Shown here: positions 33,395-43,090 of the stretch, in pieces
How the letters are laid out: each line of letters opens with the position of its first letter
Numbering within the stretch: the stretch's first letter is position 1
Source: Streptomyces sp. NRRL F-4489
Lineage (GTDB): Bacteria > Actinomycetota > Actinomycetes > Streptomycetales > Streptomycetaceae
Reading direction: 5' to 3'
Length of the DNA: 57,029 bases
NCBI RefSeq assembly: GCF_001509485.1
Contig: NZ_LLZI01000226.1
Span: 1-57,029, forward strand
Position numbers and translations under genes: made by a program
The notes under the pieces: model-generated
What the model was told of the DNA's origin: nothing
Databases searched by the model: none
The model's input: the letters and a program-made list of their open reading frames with translations, nothing else

Positions 33395-33422
33395 TGGACT
33401 GGACCAAGAGAGGACTAGACCA
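33395..33422. promoter_or_regulatory. Paired DasR-type sites of second chitinase
   Basis: TGGACTGGACCA at 33395-33406 and AGGACTAGACCA at 33411-33422. On the gene strand these read TGGTCTAGTCC and TGGTCCAGTCC, spaced 16 bases start to start. This is the classical direct-repeat arrangement of Streptomyces chitinase promoters, 113 bases before the start codon. Confidence 0.85.
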
Positions 33423-33544
33423 ATTCGGGCGTGGGGCCGGGACGCCCCTGCCCAGGGACCGCGCGGCCGGCCGTACCAGTGGGCCACGCGGCGGCCGGGG
33501 CGCCGCGGTTCGGCGCCGCGCGGAGCCGCCGCGTGGCCGCGGGC

Positions 33545-35041
33545 TCAGAGGTGGGCGGGCACCGGAACCGCACCGTTCCGGCCGCCGTTCCCGTTCCCGT
33601 CCTGGTTCGTGTTGCCGGGCACCGGCCTGATGGCGAACGCGGTTCCCAGTGCGACCGCGAGGAGGGCCAGCGAGGCGTACAGGGCCCCGGCGTACATCCC
33701 AGGGCCGACCGCGCCGACCGCGCCCGCCGCGGTGATGAGTCCGGACGCGAGCGCGGTGCCGAGCGAGGCGCCGATGCCGAAGCAGGCGCCGGTCAGGCCG
33801 GTGAGCGCGCCCTGCTGGTCCTTGGGGGCCGAGACCACGGCCAGGCCGTTGAGGGCGGTGATGCTGATCCCGTTGTAGGTGAGGCCGAGGACGGTGAGCG
33901 CGACCAGCAGCACCCAGGCACTGTTCATGAACGCCACGGCGACCGCGAAGGCCAGCAGCGAGCCGGCCGAACCGATCAGCGCGATGCGCCGCCAGCCGAA
34001 CCGCGGGCCCAGGTAGCCGGCGAGTGGCGCCCCGACGACGCCGATCGCGGACGCCGGCGTGGCGTACATGAGCGCCGAGTGGGTGGCGGACAGCCCGTAC
34101 CCGGCGTGCGGGTCCTGGGTGAACAGCGGGATGGTCAGGGCCAGCGCGCCGAACGCCCCGGCGAGGGTGAGGGTGACGGTCAGCAGCAGCGGCCAGGCAC
34201 GCCGGGACGCCAGCAGCCGGATGTCGATCACCGCGGTGGCGGCCGTACCGGGTCGTGCCCGGTCGCCGCCGCGGGTGCGCTGGACGAGGACGAAGACGAT
34301 CAGCGCGGCCAGTCCGCCGAGCAGGGCGATCGCGGTGGGGAGTGAGATCCAGCCCCAGGAGGCGCCCTGGGACAGGCCCACGAGCAGGCCGGTCAGGCCC
34401 AGGGCGAGCAGGCCGGCGCCCAGCCAGTCCATCCGGCCCTCGGAGCGCGGGGGCACGGCAGGCACACCGCGCAGCACGGCGAACGTGCCGATCACCGACA
34501 GCAGCAGGCTGCCGAAGAAGATCGCGCGGAAGCCGACGGTGTCCGCCAGCCAGCCGCCCGCGATCGCGTCCACGCCCGCGAAGCCGCCGTTGACCGCGCT
34601 GATGATGCCGGCCGCGCGGCCGAAGGCGGCCGGGTCGAGGACGTCGTTGAGGGTGAGGAAGGCCAGCGAGAACGTCGCGGCCGAGATGCCTTGCAGGACG
34701 CGTCCGGCGACGAAGACGGCGATGTTCGGCGCCAGGGCGCAGGCCAGGCTGCCGATGATCAGCAGGCCCAGGCACACCAGGATCATCGGCTTGCGGCCGC
34801 GGTAGTCGCTCAGCCGCGCCAGGGTGACCTGACCGACCGCCGCGAGCAGGAAGAACAGTGTCTGGGAGAGGCCGACCAGCCCGCTGGTGGTGTGCAGCCG
34901 GTGGACGACGTCCGGCAGGGCGGGGCTGAGCATGGTGGCGTTGATCTGATACCCGAGTACGGCCAGTACCAGGGCCGGCAGCATGAAGCGCGGATTGGTG
35001 CTCCGCGCCGTACGGGGGCGCTCACGGCTCGTCATGGGCAT
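33545..35041 (-). CDS. MFS transporter, predicted nucleoside importer (paralog)
   Basis: 498 residues from ATG 35041 (second ATG at 35035). Fourteen predicted helices of DHA2 layout. It is a paralog of the MFS at 24862-26334: [96 protein letters not shown] Gly/Asn-rich tail ([14 protein letters not shown]) ends the protein. It diverges from adenosine deaminase. A GTCNGAC palindrome lies just downstream of a TTGACA promoter, the same architecture as the nucleoside hydrolase operon. Transport of adenosine or other purine nucleosides is inferred from context only. Confidence 0.85.
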   Translation of the reverse strand: MPMTSRERPRTARSTNPRFMLPALVLAVLGYQINATMLSPALPDVVHRLHTTSGLVGLSQTLFFLLAAVGQVTLARLSDYRGRKPMILVCLGLLIIGSLACALAPNIAVFVAGRVLQGISAATFSLAFLTLNDVLDPAAFGRAAGIISAVNGGFAGVDAIAGGWLADTVGFRAIFFGSLLLSVIGTFAVLRGVPAVPPRSEGRMDWLGAGLLALGLTGLLVGLSQGASWGWISLPTAIALLGGLAALIVFVLVQRTRGGDRARPGTAATAVIDIRLLASRRAWPLLLTVTLTLAGAFGALALTIPLFTQDPHAGYGLSATHSALMYATPASAIGVVGAPLAGYLGPRFGWRRIALIGSAGSLLAFAVAVAFMNSAWVLLVALTVLGLTYNGISITALNGLAVVSAPKDQQGALTGLTGACFGIGASLGTALASGLITAAGAVGAVGPGMYAGALYASLALLAVALGTAFAIRPVPGNTNQDGNGNGGRNGAVPVPAHL

Positions 35042-35125
35042 GACGGCTCCTCCGGCTGAGAAGGGGAAGGGGTACTGGCGGCGGCAACGCCAGGGGCGTT
35101 CGGCGCATCACGAACGAACGGTCTG

Positions 35126-35140
35126 GCTTGTCGGACAAGC
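35126..35140. promoter_or_regulatory. GTCNGAC operator before second MFS gene
   Basis: GCTTGTCGGACAAGC is a perfect 7-1-7 palindrome with the same TTGTCGGACAA centre as at 27438-27452. It lies 85 bases before the MFS start and about +10 to +24 relative to the predicted promoter. Confidence 0.8.
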
Positions 35141-35158
35141 TCGCGCCGTTCGCACCGG

Positions 35159-35185
35159 TCTATATGGCGCTCAACAAACTGTCAA
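35159..35185 (-). promoter_or_regulatory. Predicted promoter of second MFS gene
   Basis: On the minus strand a consensus -35 TTGACA (35185-35180), a 15-base spacer and TATAGA (35164-35159). It is unusually AT-rich for the window. A 17-base spacer would give a weaker -10 (TAGACC). Confidence 0.55.
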
Positions 35186-35333
35186 TGGTCCTTTGCCGAT
35201 CCTTGGAGGGGGTGTGCCGGTGGTTGGGTTGGAGGTCGGCCTGACGAGTGCCCCTCGCGTCCCGGTGTCCCGCCCGTCCAGCGACTGGGACCCGGTCGCC
35301 CGCCGGTCCGGGGACGTGCCATACTCCGGCTCC

Positions 35334-36578
35334 ATGACCTTGTCAGACAAGCTTCCGCACCCCACCCCCTCGTCCTCCCCCTCGCCCGCCACCCCGCAGG
35401 CCGCGCCGACTCCCGCTCCGGGAGCCGCCGTTGCCGGGGCCGCTCGCCTGCTGGACCGGGAGGAGGTCCGCCGGGCGCCCAAGGTCCTGCTGCACGACCA
35501 CCTCGACGGCGGGCTGCGGCCGCAGACGATCATCGAGCTGGCCGAGGCCATCGGATACCGGCAGCTGCCGTCCACCGACCCGGCCGAGCTGGCGGTGTGG
35601 TTCCGCCAGGCCGCCGATTCCGGTTCGCTGGAGCGGTACCTCGAGACGTTCGCGCACACCTGCGCCGTGATGCAGACCGGCGAGGCGCTGTTCCGGATCG
35701 CCTCGGAGTGCGCCGAGGACCTGGCCGCCGACGGCGTCGTCTACGCCGAGGTCCGCTACGCGCCCGAGCAGCACCTGTCGGGCGGGCTGAGCCTGGACGA
35801 GGTCGTGGAGACGGTCAACGCCGGCTTCCGGGCGGGCGAACGCCGGGCCGCGGCCGCCGGCCACCGCATCCGCGTGGGCACCCTGCTGTGCGCCATGCGC
35901 CACGCCGACCGGGCCCGCGAGATCGCCGAACTGGCCGTCGCCCACCGGGACCGCGGCGTGGCCGGCTTCGACATCGCCGGCGGCGAGATCGGCAACCCCG
36001 CCTCCCGGCACGCCGACGCCTTCGACTACCTGCGCAGCCAGGGCGCCCGGATCACCATCCACGCCGGTGAGGCGGTGGGCATGGAATCCATCCACCAGGC
36101 GGTCCTGCGCTGCGGCGCGCACCGCATCGGCCACGGCGTCCGCATCACCGACGACCTCACCATCGAGCCCGACGGCACCGTCCGCCTGGGCCGGCTGGCG
36201 TCCTACGTCCGCGATATGCGCATCGCCCTGGAGGTCTGCCCCACCTCCAACCTCCAGACCGGCGCCGCCACCAGCTACCCGGACCACCCCATCGACCTGC
36301 TGCGCCGACTGGGCTTCCGGGTCTGCCTGAACACCGACAACCGCCTGGTCAGCGGCACCACGATGACCCAGGAATTCCAGCACCTGGCCGACACGTTCGG
36401 CTACGGCGCCAACGAGCTGGAGGCCCTCACCCTCAACGCGGCCAAGGCCGCCTTCCTCCCCTACGACGAGCGCACCGCGCTCATCAACGAGGTGATCCGC
36501 CCCGGCTACGCGCGGCTGCGCGCCGGGGACCTGAGCCGGGTGCCGGTACGCGGAGGTGGCGCCGCGGCCGCGGCGTAA
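35334..36578 (+). CDS. add: Adenosine deaminase
   Basis: 414 residues from ATG 35334. No ribosome site precedes it, but CATACT ends eight bases upstream, so a leaderless message is likely. Residues 1-35 are Pro/Ala-rich. The metallo-amidohydrolase barrel starts at [23 protein letters not shown] (zinc-binding His-x-His, as in the actinobacterial HDHLDGG variant). Later motifs are [38 protein letters not shown] (zinc His, catalytic Glu), HRIGHGVRI and [19 protein letters not shown] (catalytic and zinc Asp). It converts adenosine to inosine for purine salvage. It is divergent from an MFS transporter and has its own GTCNGAC operator. Confidence 0.95.
   Translation: MTLSDKLPHPTPSSSPSPATPQAAPTPAPGAAVAGAARLLDREEVRRAPKVLLHDHLDGGLRPQTIIELAEAIGYRQLPSTDPAELAVWFRQAADSGSLERYLETFAHTCAVMQTGEALFRIASECAEDLAADGVVYAEVRYAPEQHLSGGLSLDEVVETVNAGFRAGERRAAAAGHRIRVGTLLCAMRHADRAREIAELAVAHRDRGVAGFDIAGGEIGNPASRHADAFDYLRSQGARITIHAGEAVGMESIHQAVLRCGAHRIGHGVRITDDLTIEPDGTVRLGRLASYVRDMRIALEVCPTSNLQTGAATSYPDHPIDLLRRLGFRVCLNTDNRLVSGTTMTQEFQHLADTFGYGANELEALTLNAAKAAFLPYDERTALINEVIRPGYARLRAGDLSRVPVRGGGAAAAA
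35339..35351. promoter_or_regulatory. GTCNGAC operator inside start of adenosine deaminase
   Basis: CTTGTCAGACAAG is a perfect 6-1-6 palindrome overlapping codons 2 to 6 of the deaminase. With a -10 hexamer CATACT at 35320-35325, it would lie about +6 to +18 of a leaderless transcript. Its core TTGTCAGACAA differs from the other two perfect sites only at the central base. Confidence 0.75.
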
Positions 36579-36609
36579 CCCTCCCGTACGGCGGACGGCA
36601 TCCGCGACC

Positions 36610-36648
36610 GGGGCCGGGACCGGGCTTGCCGGCCCCGGTCCCGGCCCC
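36610..36648. terminator. Bidirectional terminator, add / phzF-like
   Basis: A perfect 14-base inverted repeat (GGGGCCGGGACCGG at 36610-36623; CCGGTCCCGGCCCC at 36635-36648) with an 11-base loop, between two convergent genes. Confidence 0.85.
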
Positions 36649-36663
36649 GCTCGCGGGACTCGG

Positions 36664-37524
36664 TTACGAGCCCGCGCCCGAGCCGTCACCTGCCACGGGA
36701 ATACGCAAGGTCCCATCCAGCACGGTGACAGCGCGTCCGGTGAGGTGCACCCGGTCACCGCGCACGGCCGTGCGGATCAGGCCGGTGCGCGCGGATGCCT
36801 GCAGTCCGGTGAGTTCGGCGCGGCCCAGTCGCGCCGACCAGTACGGGGCGAGCACGGTGTGGGCGCTGCCGGTGACCGGGTCCTCGGGAATGCCCCGGGC
36901 CGGCGCGAAGAACCGCGAGACGAAGTCGTATTCCGGGCCGGGCCCGGTCGCCGGCGCCGTGACGATGAGACTGCGCAGGCCCTCCCGTTCCGTCAGCGCG
37001 GCCACCGCCGCCATATCGGGCGCCAGGTCCCGTACGGCGGCCTCGTCGGGCAGGACCGCCAGGAGGTCGTTCAACCCCTCGGACCGCAGCGTGCGCACCG
37101 GCTCCGCCCCCAGCGCGGCCAACAGCCCCTCCGGGGCGGGCGCGGTCGCGGCGGCCGTCGCCGGGAAGTCCAGGCTGATGGCGCCCGCCGCGTCCGCGGT
37201 CGTGGTGAGCACACCATGAAAGCGGCTCAGAAACCGTACGGTGCCGGTCAGTTGGTGTTCCGTGCGCAGCACATGGGCCGTGGCCAGTGTGCCGTGACCG
37301 CACAAGGCCGCCTCGACGACCGGGGTGAACCACCGGATGGCCCAGTCGGCCTCCGCCGAGGCGGGCAGCGGCAGCGCGAACGCCGTCTCCGAGTGCCTCA
37401 TCTCGGCCGCGACCCGCAGCATCCAGGCATCGTCCGGCCACGCCCCGGCCGGCAGCAGGCAGACGGCCGCCGGATTCCCGGCGAACGGACGGTCGGTGAA
37501 GGCATCAACGATATGAATACGCAC
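36664..37524 (-). CDS. PhzF family isomerase/epimerase
   Basis: 286 residues from GTG 37524. There is no ribosome site; TACCGT ends six bases upstream, so a leaderless message is plausible. It has the two-lobed diaminopimelate-epimerase fold. The start IHIVDAFTDRPFAGNPAAVCLL and MLRVAAEMRHSETAFAL carry the catalytic Glu (SET motif). WFTPVVEAALCGHGTLATAHVL follows, and the second lobe has SRFFAPARGIPEDPVTGSAHTVLAPYW. PhzF itself isomerises dihydro-hydroxyanthranilate in phenazine synthesis; most homologs are isomerases of unknown substrate. No phenazine genes are nearby. Confidence 0.92.
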   Translation of the reverse strand: MRIHIVDAFTDRPFAGNPAAVCLLPAGAWPDDAWMLRVAAEMRHSETAFALPLPASAEADWAIRWFTPVVEAALCGHGTLATAHVLRTEHQLTGTVRFLSRFHGVLTTTADAAGAISLDFPATAAATAPAPEGLLAALGAEPVRTLRSEGLNDLLAVLPDEAAVRDLAPDMAAVAALTEREGLRSLIVTAPATGPGPEYDFVSRFFAPARGIPEDPVTGSAHTVLAPYWSARLGRAELTGLQASARTGLIRTAVRGDRVHLTGRAVTVLDGTLRIPVAGDGSGAGS

Positions 37525-37583
37525 GTCAGCACGGTAGAGAAGGCGTCCCGGCCGACGCCAAGGCCAATCCGTCAGGACTGGCC

Positions 37584-37607
37584 CGGTCCGGGCGTGGACC
37601 CGGACCG
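37584..37607 (-). terminator. Terminator of HD-domain gene
   Basis: A 9-base stem (CGGTCCGGG / CCCGGACCG) with a 6-base loop, 3 bases beyond the stop of the HD gene. Confidence 0.75.
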
Positions 37608-37610
37608 GCC

Positions 37611-38216
37611 TTACGACGTGGCCGCCGCCAGCAGCCCCTGCCTGACGGCCGCGTCGCGGATCTCCTCGTACACGGCGGTGAGGGTCTCGCTGGCCTGGAC
37701 GCGGGGGAGTTGGAGGCGGTCGAGGGCGTCGGCGTCGGCGTTGACGTCCTGCCAGCCCTGGCCGGTCAGGAAGCGCATCAGGGCGGGGTTGAGGCGGTCG
37801 ACGCCCCGGACGATCCGGGCCTCGTTGGTCTCGCCGGCCTCGTATTCGTGCCAGAGGGCGAGGAACTCGGCGCCCAGGCCGCCGGGGAGCGGTGCGAAGC
37901 GGCGCTGGGCGACCTCTTCCTCGATCCGGGCCTTGTCCTGGCCGTGCTGATGGGCGTTCCAGGCGGACGGATCGCCCGCCTCGATTTCCACCAGGTCGTG
38001 CATGAGGCACATTTTGAGCATCTTCTCCAGATCCAGCGCGCACCCATATTCCTGTTCGAAATCGCGGTGCAGGATCCAGGTAATCAGCGCGAGATGCCAG
38101 GAGTGTTCGGCGACGCTCTCCTTGCGGGTGGCGGTGGCGTTGTTGTGGCGCTCCACCTCCCGAAGTCGGGCGGTAAAGAAGATGAAATCCAATTTGTCGC
38201 GAAGGTGGTCATTCAT
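37611..38216 (-). CDS. HD-domain nucleotide phosphohydrolase (YfbR/HDDC2-like)
   Basis: 201 residues, ATG 38216. The HD fold has all metal ligands: ESVAEHSWHLALI (His), KMCLMHDLVEIEAGD (His-Asp, then the E-x-x-x-G-D that distinguishes YfbR/HDDC2 5-prime deoxynucleotidases), and ARIVRGVDRLNPALM (last Asp). Other parts are helical (RIEEEVAQRRFAPLPGGLGAEFLALWHEYEAGETNEA). The family dephosphorylates deoxynucleoside monophosphates. It is divergent from an unrecognised gene followed by sufS and sufU, and the pair probably share a control region (38217-38448). Its own terminator is at 37584-37607. Confidence 0.9.
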   Translation of the reverse strand: MNDHLRDKLDFIFFTARLREVERHNNATATRKESVAEHSWHLALITWILHRDFEQEYGCALDLEKMLKMCLMHDLVEIEAGDPSAWNAHQHGQDKARIEEEVAQRRFAPLPGGLGAEFLALWHEYEAGETNEARIVRGVDRLNPALMRFLTGQGWQDVNADADALDRLQLPRVQASETLTAVYEEIRDAAVRQGLLAAATS

Positions 38217-38308
38217 GCCGACTCTCCTGGTTTATTGGTGAAATATCGCCACCGGTTGACTGATGGGCCGCGTGGACCCTAACGCCCGGCGCGTTCCCGG
38301 ACCGCTGG

Positions 38309-38343
38309 TTTCAGCCAGAACGCCCCGGCCGTTCTCGCTGGAA
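38309..38343. other. Imperfect hairpin in HD / unknown-gene control region
   Basis: Left arm TTTCAGCCAGAACG (38309-38322) pairs with CGTTCTCGCTGGAA (38330-38343), 12 of 14 positions, with a 7-base loop. It could be a regulatory hairpin in either leader, or an operator. Confidence 0.45.
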
Positions 38344-38375
38344 GGGAGCATTCCGCAGCGTCACCAGGGGTCTGG

Positions 38376-38387
38376 AAACGATCGTTT
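38376..38387. promoter_or_regulatory. Perfect palindrome AAACGATCGTTT
   Basis: A 12-base perfect palindrome, AT-richer than its surroundings, 62 bases before the start of the unknown gene 38449. It is a candidate operator or part of the promoter. No regulator gene is adjacent. Confidence 0.5.
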
Positions 38388-38448
38388 ACTCACTCACCGT
38401 AAGGAGGTAGCTTCGTCTCGCCCGTAACTGGCGACTCAGGAGGAACTT

Positions 38449-41056
<2,608 letters not shown>

Positions 41057-41061
41057 GCCGG

Positions 41062-41101
41062 GCCGGGGCCCGGTCCGCGCGCCAGCGGTCCGGGCCCCGG
41101 C
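41062..41101 (+). terminator. Terminator of the sufS-sufU operon
   Basis: A perfect 12-base inverted repeat (GCCGGGGCCCGG at 41062-41073; CCGGGCCCCGGC at 41090-41101), 5 bases after the sufU stop. Confidence 0.85.
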
Positions 41102-41124
41102 TGCGGCCGGGACGCGGGGTGCCG

Positions 41125-41463
41125 TCAGCCCCCACCGGCGTACGCCGGCGGGGGGGCGATGGCCTGGGCGTCGGCGGATTCGCCGACCCATAGGCCGATC
41201 AGCAGGGCGGCGGTGGCTTCCAGCAGAGCGGCGCGGTCGAGGCCGCCGGCGTCGAGGGGCCGGCAGCCGAGGTCCCGTACCAGGCGGCGTACGGTGGCGA
41301 GCGCCGGGGCGTGCTCCCCGCACAGCGGGACCGCCAGGGGGCGGCCGTCGAAGACGGGCGGGGTGCGGCGCCAGACACTCTCGTGGCAGAGGTTGAACGC
41401 CTTGACCACCCGGGCTCCGGGCGCGGCATCGGCCAGACGCTCGGCGGCCGAGGGCCCGCCCCG
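41125..41463 (-). pseudogene. C-terminal remnant of COG2085/F420-type NADP reductase
   Basis: 112 codons remain in frame to a normal stop at 41125, but there is no start codon context. The recognisable part runs SAAERLADAAPGARVVKAFN, then RRLVRDLGCRPLDAGGLDRAALLEATAALLIGLW. That is the second half of a NADPH-dependent F420-reductase-like (NAD(P)-binding) protein. The N-terminal Rossmann motif G-x-G-x-x-G is missing. Similarity stops at 41463, exactly where the oppositely oriented HxlR remnant begins, so both 5' ends were lost in a single deletion. Confidence 0.75.
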
Positions 41464-41664
41464 GGTCTCCGACTGGAATTCAACGGGCTGCTCGAACGCC
41501 AGGCCCGTACCGGGGCACCGCCCCGTGTCGACTACGAACTCACCGCGTTGGGCCGGACGCTGCTGCCGCATATCGAGGCGTTCGGTGCCTGGGCCTTCGC
41601 GCACGGCGATGCGGTGATGGCGGCGCAGGAGCGCGGCGACGGGCGGTCCGCCACCGGGTGGTGA
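41464..41664 (+). pseudogene. C-terminal remnant of HxlR family regulator
   Basis: 66 codons: the end of the recognition region (LRLEFNGLLERQ, matching the L-x-x-L-E-x-x-G-L-V-E-R of HxlR), then PPRVDYELTALGRTLLPHIEAFGAWAFAH, the wing and dimerisation helix. The first half of the winged helix and any start codon are missing. An intact HxlR gene is commonly divergent from a NAD(P)H reductase like the one at 41125-41463, so these two fragments are the outer halves of such a pair. Confidence 0.75.
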
Positions 41665-41760
41665 CCGGGCGCCCGGCGCGCGCGCCGGTGGTGACCGGGC
41701 TCTACTGGGAGGGATGGACAGGACCCATGTCAGGACAACCTCGTAGTGCGTGGAGGCATC

Positions 41761-43023
41761 GTGGAGCTGGCCTTCCTCAACGCGGTGTACACGAGCGGGG
41801 GACCCTATGCCTGTGCCTGTCTCGACACGTCGGGTGAGGACGGCAGGCCGCGGGGTCCGGTATCGACCGGTGCGGACGGCGGGCCGGGCGGCCCGGGGGC
41901 GCCGCGCAGTCAGCGGATCTGCCAGGCACTCGCCGCACAGGGTGCCGACGCGGCCACGGTCGACGCCGTGCGCCAGGCAGCGGACGGTGAGCGGGCGGTC
42001 GCCGGGCGGCACGGGCGGATGATCGTCGCCAGTCGCGGGCAGGTCCTCCTCGCCGAGGAGCTGCCCGAGCCGCCGGCCCGCGATGAGGCCACGGTCACCG
42101 CGCTGCCCGATCTGGTGCCGCTGGCGGTGCAGCACGCGCCCGGTATCCGCTATGTGGCGGCCTGTGCGTACGGCCTGACCGGCGCGCCGGGCGAGTCCCC
42201 GGACCTGGTCGAGGTGGCGTTCCAGGCCGGGACGTGGCCGAGCAGTGCGGTCGCGCCGGGTGACCGCTACCGGATGCGCGGTCCCGCCGTGGGCCGGCTG
42301 AGCGCGGCCGGGCCGATCGCGGACAGCGTCACCGCACTGGCGCGGGGCAGCGGCGCCGAGGTCATCGTGCTCGGCGGTGCCGAGCCGGCCCGCGACGCGC
42401 TCGCCGACCAGCTGGTCGAACGCTGGCGCAAGCGCCTCGTGCTGAGCGGAGGCGGAGACGGGGGCGGGGACGGCTGCGGCGAGGGGTACGACGACGGGCG
42501 CGGCGACGGTCAGGCGGCACCGGCCCCGGCCGGGATGCCGGATGCGCACGCGCAGGCCGCGGCAGCCCCCGCCCCGGACCGCGCCTTGATGGAACGGGAA
42601 CTGGCCGAGGTCTTCCGGGACGGGCTCGGCACCGCCGACGAGGCGCGCCTGGAGCTGTTCCAGGCACGCCGTCCCAGCGGGCACGGCGCCGTCGAGGGCA
42701 TCGCCGGCGTGGTGGCCGCGCTCCAGCGTTCGCAGGTCGCCACCCTGCTGCTCAACGTCCCGCTCCGCTTCCCGGCCCACCACCACGTGAGTGCCTGGGT
42801 GACCGGGAAGGGGCTGCCGGAGTCGGCGCCGGAGCCGTACGGCCTGCTCGGCTTCCGGGAGGGGCCGGTCGGGGCCGCGGTGCTCCGGGCCGCGGTGTGC
42901 ACCGGCGCGGGACTGGTCGTCGTACCGCGGCAGCGACTGGCGCTGGCGGACGGCCTGGGGGCGCTGCTGCGCTACGCCGGCCCGGAGCGGACACCGCATT
43001 TCTCCCGGCCGGCCCGCCGCTGA
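41761..43023 (+). CDS. Vms1/Ankzf1 (baeRF)-like peptidyl-tRNA hydrolase family protein
   Basis: 420 residues from GTG 41761 (GGAGG four bases upstream; GTG 41746 is an alternative). The sequence resembles mycobacterial Rv2629 and bacterial eRF1-like proteins: FLNAVYTSGGPYACACLDTS, QRICQALAAQGADAATVDAVRQAA, GRMIVASRGQVLLAEELPEPP and VEVIVLGGAEPARDALADQLVERW. A Gly/Asp-rich linker lies about 230-275. The C-terminal part reads MERELAEVFRDGL and GIAGVVAALQRSQVATLLLN. The family is proposed to release nascent chains from tRNA on stalled ribosomes. I cannot see a classical GGQ loop, so activity is uncertain. Confidence 0.75.
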   Translation: MELAFLNAVYTSGGPYACACLDTSGEDGRPRGPVSTGADGGPGGPGAPRSQRICQALAAQGADAATVDAVRQAADGERAVAGRHGRMIVASRGQVLLAEELPEPPARDEATVTALPDLVPLAVQHAPGIRYVAACAYGLTGAPGESPDLVEVAFQAGTWPSSAVAPGDRYRMRGPAVGRLSAAGPIADSVTALARGSGAEVIVLGGAEPARDALADQLVERWRKRLVLSGGGDGGGDGCGEGYDDGRGDGQAAPAPAGMPDAHAQAAAAPAPDRALMERELAEVFRDGLGTADEARLELFQARRPSGHGAVEGIAGVVAALQRSQVATLLLNVPLRFPAHHHVSAWVTGKGLPESAPEPYGLLGFREGPVGAAVLRAAVCTGAGLVVVPRQRLALADGLGALLRYAGPERTPHFSRPARR

Positions 43024-43032
43024 CGGCCGGGC

Positions 43033-43060
43033 GGGTGCGCGGGCCACGGCCGGCGCACCC
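43033..43060. terminator. Bidirectional terminator, Vms1-like / permease
   Basis: An 8-base stem (GGGTGCGC / GCGCACCC) with a 12-base GC-rich loop between convergent genes. Confidence 0.65.
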
Positions 43061-43090
43061 AGGGGCCGGCCGACCGGCTCGCCGTGGGGG

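Noticed and set aside
36664..37524. Phenazine biosynthesis cluster
   Set aside because: Only a PhzF-like isomerase is present; the family is broad and no other phz gene lies nearby.
41125..41664. A single intact gene across the reductase/HxlR junction
   Set aside because: The two similarities are on opposite strands and each lacks its N-terminal half.
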